Positions 24,801-38,800 of a stretch of 64,000 nt of DNA are shown here, piece by piece. The notes beneath the pieces are model-generated. The model saw only the letters and a list, made by a program, of their open reading frames with translations, searched no databases and was not told the origin of the DNA. Position numbers and translations under genes: made by a program. Where the stretch lies: assembly GCA_031216445.1 (NCBI GenBank), contig CM062199.1:9545001-9609000 (forward strand), given 5' to 3'. Every line of letters starts with the position of its first letter. Position 1 is the stretch's first letter. This DNA is from Lateolabrax maculatus (taxonomy: Eukaryota > Chordata > Actinopteri > Acropomatiformes > Lateolabracidae).

Positions 24801-27800
24801 TAGCCAGCTTGATCAATCAAGAAGCCACACAGGCACAGGCAGGAATGCAGCATGCACAAAAACAAATTCATGCAACACAGAAAACTGGGAGGACAGTTCT
24901 GGGCAGAAAGCTCCAACTCCCATATTATTTGACACACACGCACAGCTGAATACATACTATGCATACACATCAGCACACACGTCGACACAGTCGTGCCAGA
25001 CATAAAAAACATGTAGTTTGAACCAGTGACTGTGGTACTCACAGTACTGCAAACTGCCATAATTAAGATCTGATCAGCAATCACATAACAATGTCTTTGC
25101 AATTCTTTGTCAGATCTCACAACTGGATTTCCCTTGAGAAATGTAATCTCATACAGTTGCAACAGCATTTCTGCTACCATGGTTCATTTGTGTTCTTTCA
25201 ACTGAGACACAGTCATCAAATTTCAATTCCCACATCAGGGTTCACTTGTCTCAGCAAACAGATGTGACGTGAATTATGACTTTCTCCAAATGACTTTCCA
25301 CTCCCCTCTCGCTCACTCGATTAACTATATTATCAATCAATTTTAAGTTTTTTCAAGTCTACATACCTGTAATGCTGTCAATCACCTAACATCTGGTAAG
25401 TCCAGGGAGATTAGTTAGTTATTCGTCCAGTGAGTAATGTAGGCAGAAATGCAAATTAAATTTGCTTTGTCATTTGGTAAGTTCCAAAAATGTCAGTTGA
25501 AATGAGATATGGGAGCAGTGAAAGTGCAATACAAACTGACTATATTTATTTAGCAGTAAGTAATCTATTTTAGAACTTTTATAAACTTACAGACTCACAG
25601 ACAGCATGCTTACTGCCACAGATCATATTATTCTGTCACCGTTTGCTCTTTAATAATGCTCGTCCCCTGTTGAACTTTTCCCTGGTCGTGTCCTTCTTTT
25701 GCAAGTTCAGGGTGGTGCTGCATTTGGGAAATATGATCCCAATGCTTATACATTGTTAATGTTGCACAACCCCAAATACACATGTAAAACCCTTATAAGA
25801 CCTGATGTTACCTTGCTCACTCTCTCTCTGTGACCTTCTAAGTCACTCAGTTTCTCTCTTTTGCTCTTTATCCTCTCTCATCCTCTGCTCCAGTTTTTAA
25901 GTTTTTATCTTTCAGTCTTCCTGCACACACAACACACATCAGCACAAATGCACTTGCTCAAGAAGCACCTTCTGTTACTGAGCAGTGAAGCAGAAAGCTC
26001 AGAATTTCTCTGAACTCCTTTATCACAAGAGGCAATGTAGACATGGCTCTGTTTCCAAACCACAATAACAGATTGCCTATCACTGCTGGAAGAAAACCTC
26101 CAAAAACAAGGTTATGTTTCTCTGAACGCAATGTTCCAAAACATAATTTACTTCACTACTGCTCTCATAAAGACAGACACAGATTGTTGATTGTTAAGCC
26201 GAAGAAACATAACTGTGAAGTTCTATGACTCCATGACGACAAAACATCTGATTTTCCTACAGTCGAAGATGACTTTACACTCTTCACGGAATACTGCGTC
26301 AACTGTTTTATGCTGCTGCTATTTCCATTCTCACTACTGTATAGAGCAACCTGTCCCTCAGACATAAAAAAGTCAAAGATCTACTTTCATTACTGTAAAT
26401 TAAACAAGATTTTAAATGGAGATGTTAAAGCCTTCATTTCAACACTCTGACAACACATTAGTTCTAGAATACACCTTCTGGTGCTACTTGGACACGACTT
26501 CAGTGATAAATCCAGAGTCATAGGGTGTTTCAGGTTTCAGATCATCACCCAGGCGACCCAGCCAGGGGTAATCAGCCCCCAACTTGTGTCCAAGTGACAT
26601 CATTTGAGATTTCGCTCTAATGAAAGCCCCGTACCCAACTTTGACTGGCTCACTGTGGGCTCTCCAGCCATTGCTCCAGCACTCTGTAACAAGATCTGCG
26701 TATTTAGCCCTCTTGCGCTTATTGGCTCCTTCAATCCAGTCTTTCCAGGGAACAGCAAGTTCCAGTAGGACCACTTGCTTTGTAGATTCCGATATAAACA
26801 CCATGTCTGGGCTGAGTGAAGAGGTTGTGTGTGAATGTTTTCTGGGAACTTCAGCTGCCTTCCTAGGTCAACTTGGAGCTGCCATTCAATGCGGTGGCAA
26901 GAAGCCCTCCTGAGGAGCCAGGCTGATGTTGTACCTTCCCCCACCTCTGATGAAGGTGATGGACTGTTTGGGGGCATGCTGATTCTTGCTGTTTTGAATG
27001 GCTGTGCTGATTGTGGCTAAAATAAATTAAGACTTGGTCATCACGCTAGCTGTATCGCCATTTCCTCAGCGCCTTTGGGCAGAAAATGAAGATGTGCTAC
27101 AAGGTGCCCCTCCTCTGGCACTGCTGGCATGATGTGTTGACCATTTCCCTGATGTGCAGGTTGGCCAGGCTTTGGAGAACGTCAAGGATTGATTGGATGA
27201 TAAACTTGATGCACAATGGTTCGACTCTCTAGAGCAATCTTGCGAGATTGGTCCAGGCGCCTTATTTGTATGTGCCGACCATCTTGCTGCAGCACTCTTC
27301 CTCCTCCTCTGCTCATGTCTCATCCTGAACCAGTTTATGCTTCTCCTTTCCACAGGCTTTGTTATAGTGTGGTTTGGGAGCTGCCCAGTTCTGCCCGACC
27401 CAAGGCCACATTGCCCATGAAGATGTTGTGCTGGAGCCGGGCCCCCGCTCTGTCGACAGCTTCCTGTGCCTGCCACTTCCTCCCAGTCTTTACAAAGACT
27501 GGAATGACACTGACTTTAACATCAGCGTCTAAATAAATGTATAACAACCACATATGAACGATAACATACAATGCTGTTGATGGTCACTAATTGCAAAAAG
27601 TACATTAAACCTGAATTCCACTTACAGTTGACTGTAAAGAGAGTCTGACCTTCCTAATTTTGTCAATGATGTTAATCTAACTACTATGATTTAAATGACC
27701 ACCCTTAGTGATCTCTGCCTCTCCAAAAGCAATTTGAAGCATTTAGCTTCGTTATAACAATCTCATCATCCTCTATTCATCATCTTCTTTTATGATGTCA

Positions 27801-30800
27801 ATGTTCATTAGTGTATCTTGTAAGTCACAATGAATGACTACCTAAGCTTGTTCGGCACAGAGGGAGGTCTATAATGAGCACAGTCATCATAGAGTGCAGT
27901 CCCTTAGATAACCTGCCATCATGTGCCCAATCTTCCTCTATCTCAAACACACACATACACACACATTCTCATACTATATTTACAGACAGTATCTAAAAGG
28001 TGATCAATTTTGTGTGAGTTCTGCCAAGCTAGCTGGCCCACTTCCAGCTCAAACCTGGATCTGAACTATACTTTAAAAGTATAGCGTGACAGATGTTTTC
28101 ACCGGAGCTTGAACTTGTTGAAGATGATGCAATCCTCTACTGACAAGCATTTCTCGTAGTGTAGCTTAATACTGCCTCCAGCAACTACAATGCCAAATTT
28201 CATGTAAATGTGAAAGTACAACTTGGATTCTGATTGTGACGTGATTTGATTTGACATGTACAATTGTTCCAAAGATCCAAGTCATGCAGAGCTCTTTAAT
28301 GCCAATGCCCCTAAAAAACTATCCTGATAAGACTTGGCTGCTATGTCACCCTTCACTGTCATGAACCTAAATCCTTTCTAATCACATTCACACAACAAAC
28401 ACAGGCCAGGCATGCTGTTAATCTTTGAACACCTGACACTTCTTTGTGTCCTCAGATGACACTGGCTCATCATATATACCCTCCTTATCAAACAATATCA
28501 AACAATATTCAATGTTAAAATATCCACATGAAATCAACATAGAATTTCTACTTGTTACAGACCTTTACAAACTATTCCTGTATGGAGACATAGATATACA
28601 CATGAAAACACTGTCACTTGTTGGCCTAAGGCTGAACTGTTGATTAGACAAGCAGAACAAATCGAAAGCCTCTTCAATCTCTCTGCTCAAAAAGCAAACA
28701 CTTGAAAACCGAAAGGAGAAACATGAGAGCTGTCCTGCACCACAGTATGACCTTGCAATGTGTGGACGTGCATGAATATACATGAGACTTTGTGTTCAAA
28801 CAGGGTAACAGTTCAGAGAAGGCATAACAGCGGGATGGAGAAATCTATTTTTAGACCAGTCATTAAGTCCACAGATGATCTTCCCAACTCATGTTCTGTG
28901 ACGCTGCCCTTGTGACTCCCAGTGGTGTCTCAGCTCTGGTGTCTGTCATGACACTTAATCTGACAGGTGGACAGATAAATTACTGTCTCCCCCTCTACAA
29001 CTACAGTTTGCAGTACTAGAAAACAGTCACAACAGTTATAAAGAGCTTCTTAATAGAGTAACAAAACATTGCAAAAAGAGAAAAACAAACATCTATAATT
29101 AAGTTGAAATAAATACCATAAAGGAATAACACATTCAGAATTTTAGCTGACAATGAAAACTAGCCATATTTATACCTTCTCAAATGGTCGACTGGTAGTT
29201 ATGTAATTGTTTAACTTTACCATTATAAACTTTTGAACAGATAATGGAATATTTTGGTTTAGTTGAGGTCTGTTTAGTTAAGGTTACTCAAGTTAGGTTA
29301 CAGAAAACCTCTTTAGGGATACACTTGGACTTGAAATGAATCATGATGCATGTGTTTTTGGCATTATTTAATTACAGTCTATCTTTGTTGCTTTCAATGC
29401 TTAATATATTATATTATATTAAAGAACAAGAGACATTGTGAATCAGATTGTTCAGGCTTGTATTTGCAGCATCTTCACTAACTTACTATTCTCACCACAC
29501 AAGATTTCTGAGAACTGTTTTCTGTTCCTCCATTTTCAGTTCAGTTAAGTTAATTAAGCTAAAGAGGATAACACTATTCTCCATGCCGTCCTGAGAACAA
29601 AATTTCCTCTCAATAACATTAATCAAGAACACTAGCTCCTCCAAATAAACAAAATGTATTATCAGAGGGAGGGAGGAAGGATGTTGGTTGCTAAACAACA
29701 TTTCCCAGCATGCCGCCATAACACTATAATGAGACTGCAGGGAGCTGTTGCTCTAATGTAGACGATACAGGTCACTCTGACCTTGAGGAGCTGAATCTCA
29801 GGCCAAAACAATCAAAAGAAAAGCTGCATCAAAGAGATTTCTGCTTTCAGATGTACTAATTCAGGTCAATCCTGAGAGCAGAGGGATTTGGATATTTTAC
29901 ATACAAGGAGCTTTTCTCAAATGAAAAAACTGTGTTGTGTCATTATTATAGTCCCAATTCTACATTGTTTTTGGAATGTATCTGTTGATGCAGTATATCT
30001 TCATACAATAACATGCATTTTCATGTGTGTGTGAGATGGAGAGATTTTGTGTTTGGCCTGCAGGTATGAATTAGGGCTTTTACCTCACTGGATGTATGTT
30101 ATGTTTAATAGTGGAGCAAGAGTCACAATTTCAAACCCAGTTTTATGTCATGATGCGAATAACTGAAATTATCCATGAAGGCTCTGAAACCAATTAGTAG
30201 TATAATTTCATCCATGTGTCTAAATCTGACTAACACATGCAAATTCAACACAGCTCTTTTATCCCCTCACCTGATAACCCTCAAAGCTAGAGTGTCCAAT
30301 GGTGGGTGTTGGGGCCCCGGGTAGTGCTGGGGCCCTCCTCTTCTTGGTGTCAGCCTTGGGAGACATCCTGGGTAGGTTCATGACAGACTGAGACTGGCCC
30401 AAGGTGCTGGGTCTATCTCCTACGCTGGAGACCCCTGATACTGTGGACAGACCCTGTGGGTCAAAAATAAAGGGGGTGAGGTCAGATCATATGAACAAAC
30501 ATGTAAAACTACAAGAGATGCTGCTTATTATAAGCATTTATTTCATATCTAGATTAACTGATTTCAGAGGGAGAGCCCCACTCCGCTCATTTACAGTGCA
30601 TTCAATTAAAATAAAAACATGCATGCATGCAAGCATTTCTGAAAGTATAGTTACTTCTTCAGTCAGAACAATTATTGCAACACCTATTTGACCAAGTTGA
30701 AAGTGCAACCACATTTTCAAAGGGTGGCTGCTCCTGACAAAAGCAGTGGGACAAAAAAATGGTTTTCAATGTCTGATCAAAGAGAGCCCAAAGTGCTCCT

Positions 30801-32836
30801 GAAAATCTGAATTTCCCCATGGCTCAGCTTGGTACAGAGCCTTGCCATAACAGAGGAGCCAAACCACGGCTCACACTCCCATGATTTAAGAAAAGTGTTT
30901 AAATCAGATTAATTGATGCGTTCAGACAATGCCTGGATACAGCATAAAAGCAGAGCAAAAAGGAACATAAAGTTCAGGTCATTAGAATTAATTAGACACA
31001 AGGTTAGAACATATCACCGTGGGGAGCAGAGAGAAAAGAACAGTACCTATGAAAAAATGCCGTGAACAGTCCAGTAGGCATGTCAGCAGCTTTTTTTCAC
31101 ATTGGCATCATTTCACATGCGTAAAAATATATTTATATTTGACTGCTGATGATAATTTGATTGTTACAGCATGCAAAATAATATTTTATTGAGGAACCTG
31201 TTGCCTTGCACTGAACATTAAGAGACAAAAAGGTAGCAAGATACATCTGTAACTTTTATACTAGCAAGGAGACGTCATTTACCTGGATTTTGTCACATAC
31301 CATATATATCTGACACTAACCATTAGTGAAAAGGCAAAATAACAACATTTCTAAACACTATTGCTTTTGTATTCAGAATACACAAGATAACACCTAGTAT
31401 ATATTTGCAAAAAAAGACAAACATGATAATAAATATTAAATAAAAACATTCAGTCATTCAGTCAGTCTTTTCACTGTATCGGTGACTGACAGGGGTAAGA
31501 ACAGGGCAAGGGGGAGGTGGGGTAGATGGCAAATGGAGCCCGACAGAACAAAAAAGGGATGTTTGAAGTCGAGGACTGATGTGATTTCCAGTTGGAATCC
31601 TAAAAAAGGGGAACTTTTTTTTCACCTCACCAAAATACAATGTTCAAAGCAGAAATTCACATGAACTCTGTCTGACTTTTTCACCTGCTCTTTTTTCTCC
31701 TTCCCTCTGGTAAGCAATCTGAAATCTGTCAGCGAAAGAGAGGAAAACATAACTATAACAAACGTACTGCAGCTTTTGGGGGAACTCAAACTCACAGTGA
31801 CCTCATAATTACAAAGTGCTTGACTTAAAAGGAATCTGTTGAACTTGTGCATAATGAACATGATTTACATAGTGTATGTTTGGGGAATGCCTTTTAATAC
31901 TTAAAGGGCTATTTCCACTGCAAACCACACATGAAAATTTGCAAAAGTCACTATCTCCAATGGCCTATCAAAGTGTGAGATTGACTCCCTACTAATCACA
32001 CTTAAAGTTAGTGTTACCTCCTTTTAGAACGTAAAACACACATCACTGTTACTGAAGTGTGAAATTAAATGAATGACAACTTCCAGTTTTTCTATATATT
32101 TCAAAGACTTACAGGCTTACATTAATACATATGACTGAGACAAAATGAAATAGAGAAAATATCATAATTTGTGGGTGTGTGACAAGCTACTTAAGGAGAA
32201 CACCAGACTGAAATGCAGCATTTCACTGCCATCTGTGGTGGAAAGTTTTGAGTCTGTTTCACCATGACCACTTCTGGCTGGGTGTGACACCCAACAGTGA
32301 TGTCATGGTGTACTGATACACCATTAAGTACACTTCTACATCACTGCAGGGAGGTCCAAAGGACCACTGGAAAGTCATCAAAACCAACATTTTCAGGGGG
32401 TGTTGAGTTACTCTTTAAACACAGGCACTTAAAAAAAGACATAGTACTTGTAGTATGCAGTATTATCACTAAAACTAATGGGAGTGCTGTAATAATCCAT
32501 ATGCAGATTACAGTCCCCCTGCTTTTATCAAATGTGTTACACCAGTTAAGATTGATGTAGTTCTGTATCTTGCACCAACATTTTTTTCTTCAAGATTACA
32601 TATATTATTTTATTATATACTTAGGGATGGTTTTTGGTTCATGAGCTGCATCTTTGTGTCATATTTTAATATCTATTTACTTGGAATGCATCTTCATCTG
32701 TGCTTTGCCTTGATGTCTTTTAAAATATATAAAAACAAGAAAAAACAAGCACATTCCCCTTACTTTAAGTCAGTTTGCTTCAGAATCGGCACTGCCCTAT
32801 TACATGATGCTCTCTGACCATGTTAGTGCTTTAAGA

Positions 32837-32887
<51 letters not shown>

Positions 32888-35800
32888 GGTTTAGCCCCTA
32901 ATGAACGATTAGAGATAAGAGAATGGGCTTTTAGTGCTAATGTAGCCAAGGTAGGGTAATCTGATACCTTCAGGCTGATAACACTGTGTGTCTATATGTG
33001 TGTGTTGGCTTGTGTGCACAAATGCACGTGTGTGGTCTGATAACAGCCCATGGCTAAGAAACAATCATATCAGAGAAAAAAAGCCCAGCTGCATTAAAGC
33101 CCACTGGAAAGGATAATATGGCAGAGAAATAACAATATGAATAAATATAAATGAGCTCCCAGTGTCTTATTTAAATTTCACTCTTTTAAATATAGCAAAT
33201 GCCACATACTCTGTCAGATTGAATGTTTAATTCATGCTCTGCTACCATATTCTTTTTTCCTTTTCATTCCCCTGTCTTCTTTCATTGTTGTCACCCCTTT
33301 TTTAAAGGACGATGTGTAGTCAGAAGCATATGTTGCAGACATTAAAAGAGGATGAGAATAAGACACCCTGAAGAAGCGGATGATTGGTGAGGAAAATGAT
33401 TCAATGTTGACAAGGCAGATGCTTGTTTTTAAAGGGAACACTGAGAACAAAGAGGAGGAAGGGTGGAGGAGTCAATCCAGAGGCTTTGTGTTTGGTGGGA
33501 CAGGGAAGTGAAGCAGAGTAAGCCAGGCAGTGTTTTTCCAGCTAATACAATCAAATGCCATATTGATCTCGGGTGAGCCACAGTGGCTGCTGCTGAGCCG
33601 AGGTTCATGGCTTCAAAATCAAATTAACTTGATTGAGTTATGGATATAACAGGTAGAGAGCTGCTTAATGCAGCGTCCAAATGTACATCTGGTTTAACAC
33701 AGATGGACTGTCCACACACACACTAGTGGCTGAAGGGAGTTAATGTTTTGGTAAAAAAAACACTGCACATTTCAGTTGGTAATGCTTTTTATGATGAAAT
33801 CCATCATTCAAGTTTGTTGTGAATCTCCACAAAGTTGGTCATCACCAGTCATATACATTAGGCTGCTGTGTATCTGGATCTTTCTGGGTCCTCGATTGTC
33901 TAAGAGCACACACTGAGCTCACACTCTCACATTCATAGTGACTGTATGATAAAAGCTATAAATATCACTATATAACACTACTCCCTATAGCCATTTTATT
34001 ATTCAGTACTCATTTGTAGGAAAGAAACAAAAGAGGCGGCCAAAAACTGCAAGCAGTACTGGTAGTACTACTCTTTGGACCTGCGATGAACAGACTGCAG
34101 AGACAGCTGCTGCCCTCTGGAGGACATCAGTGCGCATGACCACAACTCAACAATCAATTGTTGATCAATCCTATTCTGTGAAGATGGCCCTGTGCTTAAA
34201 GGAATGTTTCAACCTGGTGTATTTCCCATAAATGTGGCTATTGTGAGTCTATGGCTCATGCTTACTTTAGTTTCACCACCTTACACTGGGAAATGACGAC
34301 TCATGGAAAACGACGAAGCCGAGCAAGCTTCCAACAGCTTTCCAAATAAATAATTTTTCCCTTTTTGTCAAGTTCTTCATTAAATAAAAAGCTGAAATTC
34401 TCAACCGTCTGCACATTAAACTGCAGAAAAAAATGCCACAGCCTCTGGGTTAATGTTTGTGAAGCAGATTCACTTTTTTGTTATTGGTATGCGGTGAAAA
34501 TTCATTAACCAGCCAGGAAAATGGAATGTGAATATGCTATTCACTGAAGTGATAAGCTTTGATGATGGCATTGTTATGATGGCATTGTCAACCAGCACGG
34601 GTGTGACCTGACACACCCAATCAACATCTCTCCATAGTCCACTGTAGAGAGCATCTCTAATGTGCTATTTTTTTGTGTTTCATCACAATCTACCATGCAG
34701 TTGGACATAGTAGACATATAGTACATCATTTAAAAAAACATTACGTACTCAGGCTTAAACAGAGGCTTTTATATTAAACATCAAGCTGAATGCCGTATCA
34801 GAGTATAGCCATACAAGAAATGGACATGCAAATGATGCAACAACAGGAAACTGCCAACCCATGTGATGAAATCTATGTTTAGCTTGTCCAATTTTTGTTG
34901 AGAATGCAACAAAAGTGTCAATAAAGTGTTGATTCACAACTGTGGTAATGTTTGAGGTTTGTTGCTGGTTTGTATTGTACATGTGTTCTTGTTATTCTGT
35001 CCACCCATAGTATATGATTAGAATGTTTCAGAGACGAGTTAAGGTGAGATCACAATAAAACAAAAATCCCACTTTGATTTCACTTGTCACATCTGGACAT
35101 TGTCAGATGAGTTAGTAATACTTACATTGGATTGTGTGTCTGTATTTTGGATTACTTTATCATCACAGTCATCCATGTCCATAGATGTTGTCTCTGTCTG
35201 CAAATGGAGGGCACAGCTAACATGCAGCATTTAACTGTTTAGCCATGCATTTAACCTGCCTCAGCTATCAGCCTGAATAAGTATGAATGGCATGCACCAC
35301 TCAAGGTTAGTTTGTAAATTATTACACAAATCATATTTCTCATGGCACTTGTGCAGATAAGTCACTGTTAAACTTTGTGGACAGTTATGATGACAAATAA
35401 TGCTGCTCTTAATTCAATAGTTCCATATGAACATTGATGATAAAACATCATTACACTGCTAAATGAAATTAAAGTGTGAAATAAATATACTATTTCTGTA
35501 AATACAACAAGCTGCCAAAGAAATGAGAGATCTGGAGACTTACCTTGGTTTTCCTCCTGCTGAACTGGAAGATACCCAGGAGGCCTTTCTTCTCTGTTCT
35601 GTCCAAACTGGTAGTACTGGAGCGGATGGAGTCTATGAAAAGAAAAAGAAGAGGAGGAGTAGAAGGAGAGGAGTTGGACTGATAGTCAGTGTCTCATAAA
35701 AGCAAAGAAAATAAGTCAGGTTCATTGTAAGCAAAAATTTCACAAGGAATTCAGTAGAAGTGAGTGGTATGTGATACCAGCATGCATACGTTCATTAGGT

Positions 35801-38800
35801 TAACAACACAATTCAGAGTAGGATTGCCATGACAATAGAATACTGTGAATTTACAGTACACTCTCACATGTAAGCCAATTTGGCTTGATTCCTATAATAT
35901 CCCATTTATGTGCTTTACTTGATAAACAGAAATATGTTGTGTGCATTTATATTGCCCATTTTAAAGCATTTTGGAACTGACTGAGTTTCCTCAGCAGAGG
36001 GCGCTATAGCTTTATTTTTCTCCAAGACCACCTCTATCTAACCTTCACAGTCTTCGAAGCAGTAAGCATGATAACACTGTTGGCTTGAGGACAGAGAAGG
36101 AAAGTAAACTAACCATTAAAAAGCACAGAGCTATACTACTGGGTTATTTGGATTCTGGAAAAAAAGCTGAGGGAAGCTTCATACAAGTATCAAAACTACA
36201 ATTACATTAAACCAACAAATTATGTCTTTGAAGACGGATGACTAACCAGCAAACATGCATGTCCAATGCAGTAAAAAAAGCAGGGTTAATAAGCAAGCAG
36301 CAGTTTGTTGGGTTAAACAGCTACATTTGGATGGAACCATCGACACTAAGACAGAAAAGACTTATCATCACTAATACCTGAGTAGTTATGAGCAGGGGCA
36401 GAAGCCATTTTAGGCTGGAGAACTGGAAAACATGACAAGGTTTGAAAACACATGAAGTAATTGATGGATAACTGACCTGCATCAAAAATAATTTTATTTG
36501 CACTTCTGTAACACCACAGCACAACTGGTAGAGTTTAGCCAAGAAAAGAAACCCTAATCATGACACCAACAACATCATTTGTAGATTTTCCTTAATAAAC
36601 CAGGTTAAATGTCCTTCATAATAAAAGTGAAATGGTGAATACCATTGCATAATATTTTTTGACCATAAACATTACATAATGTTCTAAATGTTCCTACTTA
36701 TATATTTCATGACCCTAAGCCACAAGCTTTTCTTCTAAGATCCCACTCAGTGACAACAACATAAATACCAGTGGGTGTAGTCTCACTGTCACCATGGTAA
36801 TGAACCATGATATCAGATCTTAATAATTTAACTTCCTAGATAAAGGATGGCGTATTTAAATGTTGGTACTACTAGAAATAAATTGTATTTACGAAGGTTA
36901 ATTTAGATGAACATATTGTAAGAATCACAACACAAACTTATATTTTTGTTTATACTCTGTCGTACCTGCTGTTGGATAAATCAATATTGACTCTGACTGC
37001 ATAAAAACTTTATGTGAACAAATATTTACTTGCTAGTCACACTGTACTTCAGAATACAGTGTAATGCTGGTTTTCTGGTTTTCATTGCACTGGAAATGTT
37101 TTAACAAGCTTTTATTGGCTCTGTTGGCATGAGATTCATACATTTCTCAGCTTCCTGTTCAGGCACAATATGTTTTCTCTTGAATAATTTTACATTGTAC
37201 AATCTGGTGTAAGGGATGATGGTAAAATAAACACTGTCAATGTTAAACTTTATGTTCCCTATTGGAAAATTCTCTTTCCTCTTTTACTCATCTGTGAAAA
37301 AGGTCAGAATGCAGCCACAGGGAAGCTTACTCTGTAGACACAATAGCTGGACAAGCCAAGGCACCTAGCAGTATGCATGATGACGTCTTTATCTGTTTTA
37401 ATTAGCTTATATTAGCCACCACTTTCGCAGAGCATAAATATACATTTTACATTGAGTAATTAAAATGACATTGACAGAGTCAAGTGGTTAAAGTTTACCT
37501 AGACTCTGATCATGTACGTAGAGCTCTTTGATCCCCAGCTCTGTCAGAGATTTGTCCAGCGGTAACTCGTGGCGACTGATGCCGTCCTTCAGGAGCAAGA
37601 CATGTGCTGGTTCAAACTCACACTTGTCACAGATGACCGGTATAAGAGCCTGGAGTGGTACCAGTGGGTTGACCCGAACCACTGCCTTCTGGCTGCCGTG
37701 GTAGTTCACCATCAAACGCACTGTTTTCTGATACAAAGAGGGCAGAAATGTGGGAAAAAATAAGACGTCAATATACAACAACTGGATGAAATAACAGGCT
37801 AATTAGGGAACACTGTTGTGGTCATTGGAAAAAATCTTCAGGAGGAAAGAAGGTTGACTTTGATGGAAGAAATAAGACAAAAAGAATCAAAGCTTACTGA
37901 CTGACTTAACAAAGATGTGATAGATTTGATTGTTTAAGCAGTGCAACCATCACAATATCAACAAATAAATCTTGAACCAGACAGCAGACAATATAGGTAA
38001 ACTGAATGAGTAACTGTCTAAAGATACAGTATATATAAGAGTGTATGAATGAATGAATGAATAAACTATGATCAACTTATGATCTGTGATGCTGCCTTTC
38101 AGTTTGATTTTCTTATAGAGTAAAAAGCAAAATCTATGAAATGTAAAATGTGTGGAGAGAAAAAGAGAAACATCCAAACACGCAAAGACACATCAATAAT
38201 GAGTAACTTAAGGTTAGACTTTGGTTGGTAACAGAAAAAGAACATTTAATAGACTAAAGATGATGATGCTTGTGTGTGCATAAGTGTGACCATATATGCA
38301 TGTGATCTTGGACATAGGTAGTCAATCTTACAACACTTTATAGTGTTCTGTTATAGAGAACAGACGTGCCACTCTGTACAGAAGTCTTTATCACACTCAC
38401 AAAGAGCCTGAAGAATTCATAAAATGGCTCTTCAATCAGTGGCTCTTCAATGGCTTTTGTATTTCAAGTAAAATGACTTTCAATGTCATGTATCACCTCA
38501 AGCAAAGGTGTTTCAAATACATGAAAGCACTCTGAGCACAGGCCCTGCCACGGTCTAATAACTTCCCCAGTAAGCCATTAGTTTCACATTCAAAACTGTT
38601 GTTGACAGACGACAGAATAATCATACATATGAGTAGTTCAGTAGGAAAACTTTGTATATTTTAAAAAATTGGGTGAGTTGGTTGTTGGTTGCTAGAAGAA
38701 GTCAAGGACTCCAAAATCAACAGGTCAGGTGTTTTTAGGGGTCTTAAACACATCAGTGCATGGCAGTCCATCAACCTGAGGTTGTAAAGGCAAGTCTATC

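Larger units (their letters stand above)
18646..30270 (-). other. cobl 11.6-kb intron between exons 9 and 10
   Basis: It carries the LINE relic (22690-24230), the RLE-type element (26484-27571), an AAGTC-rich block and several microsatellites. The stretches 24231-26483 and 27572-30270 show no recognisable feature. Confidence 0.65.
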
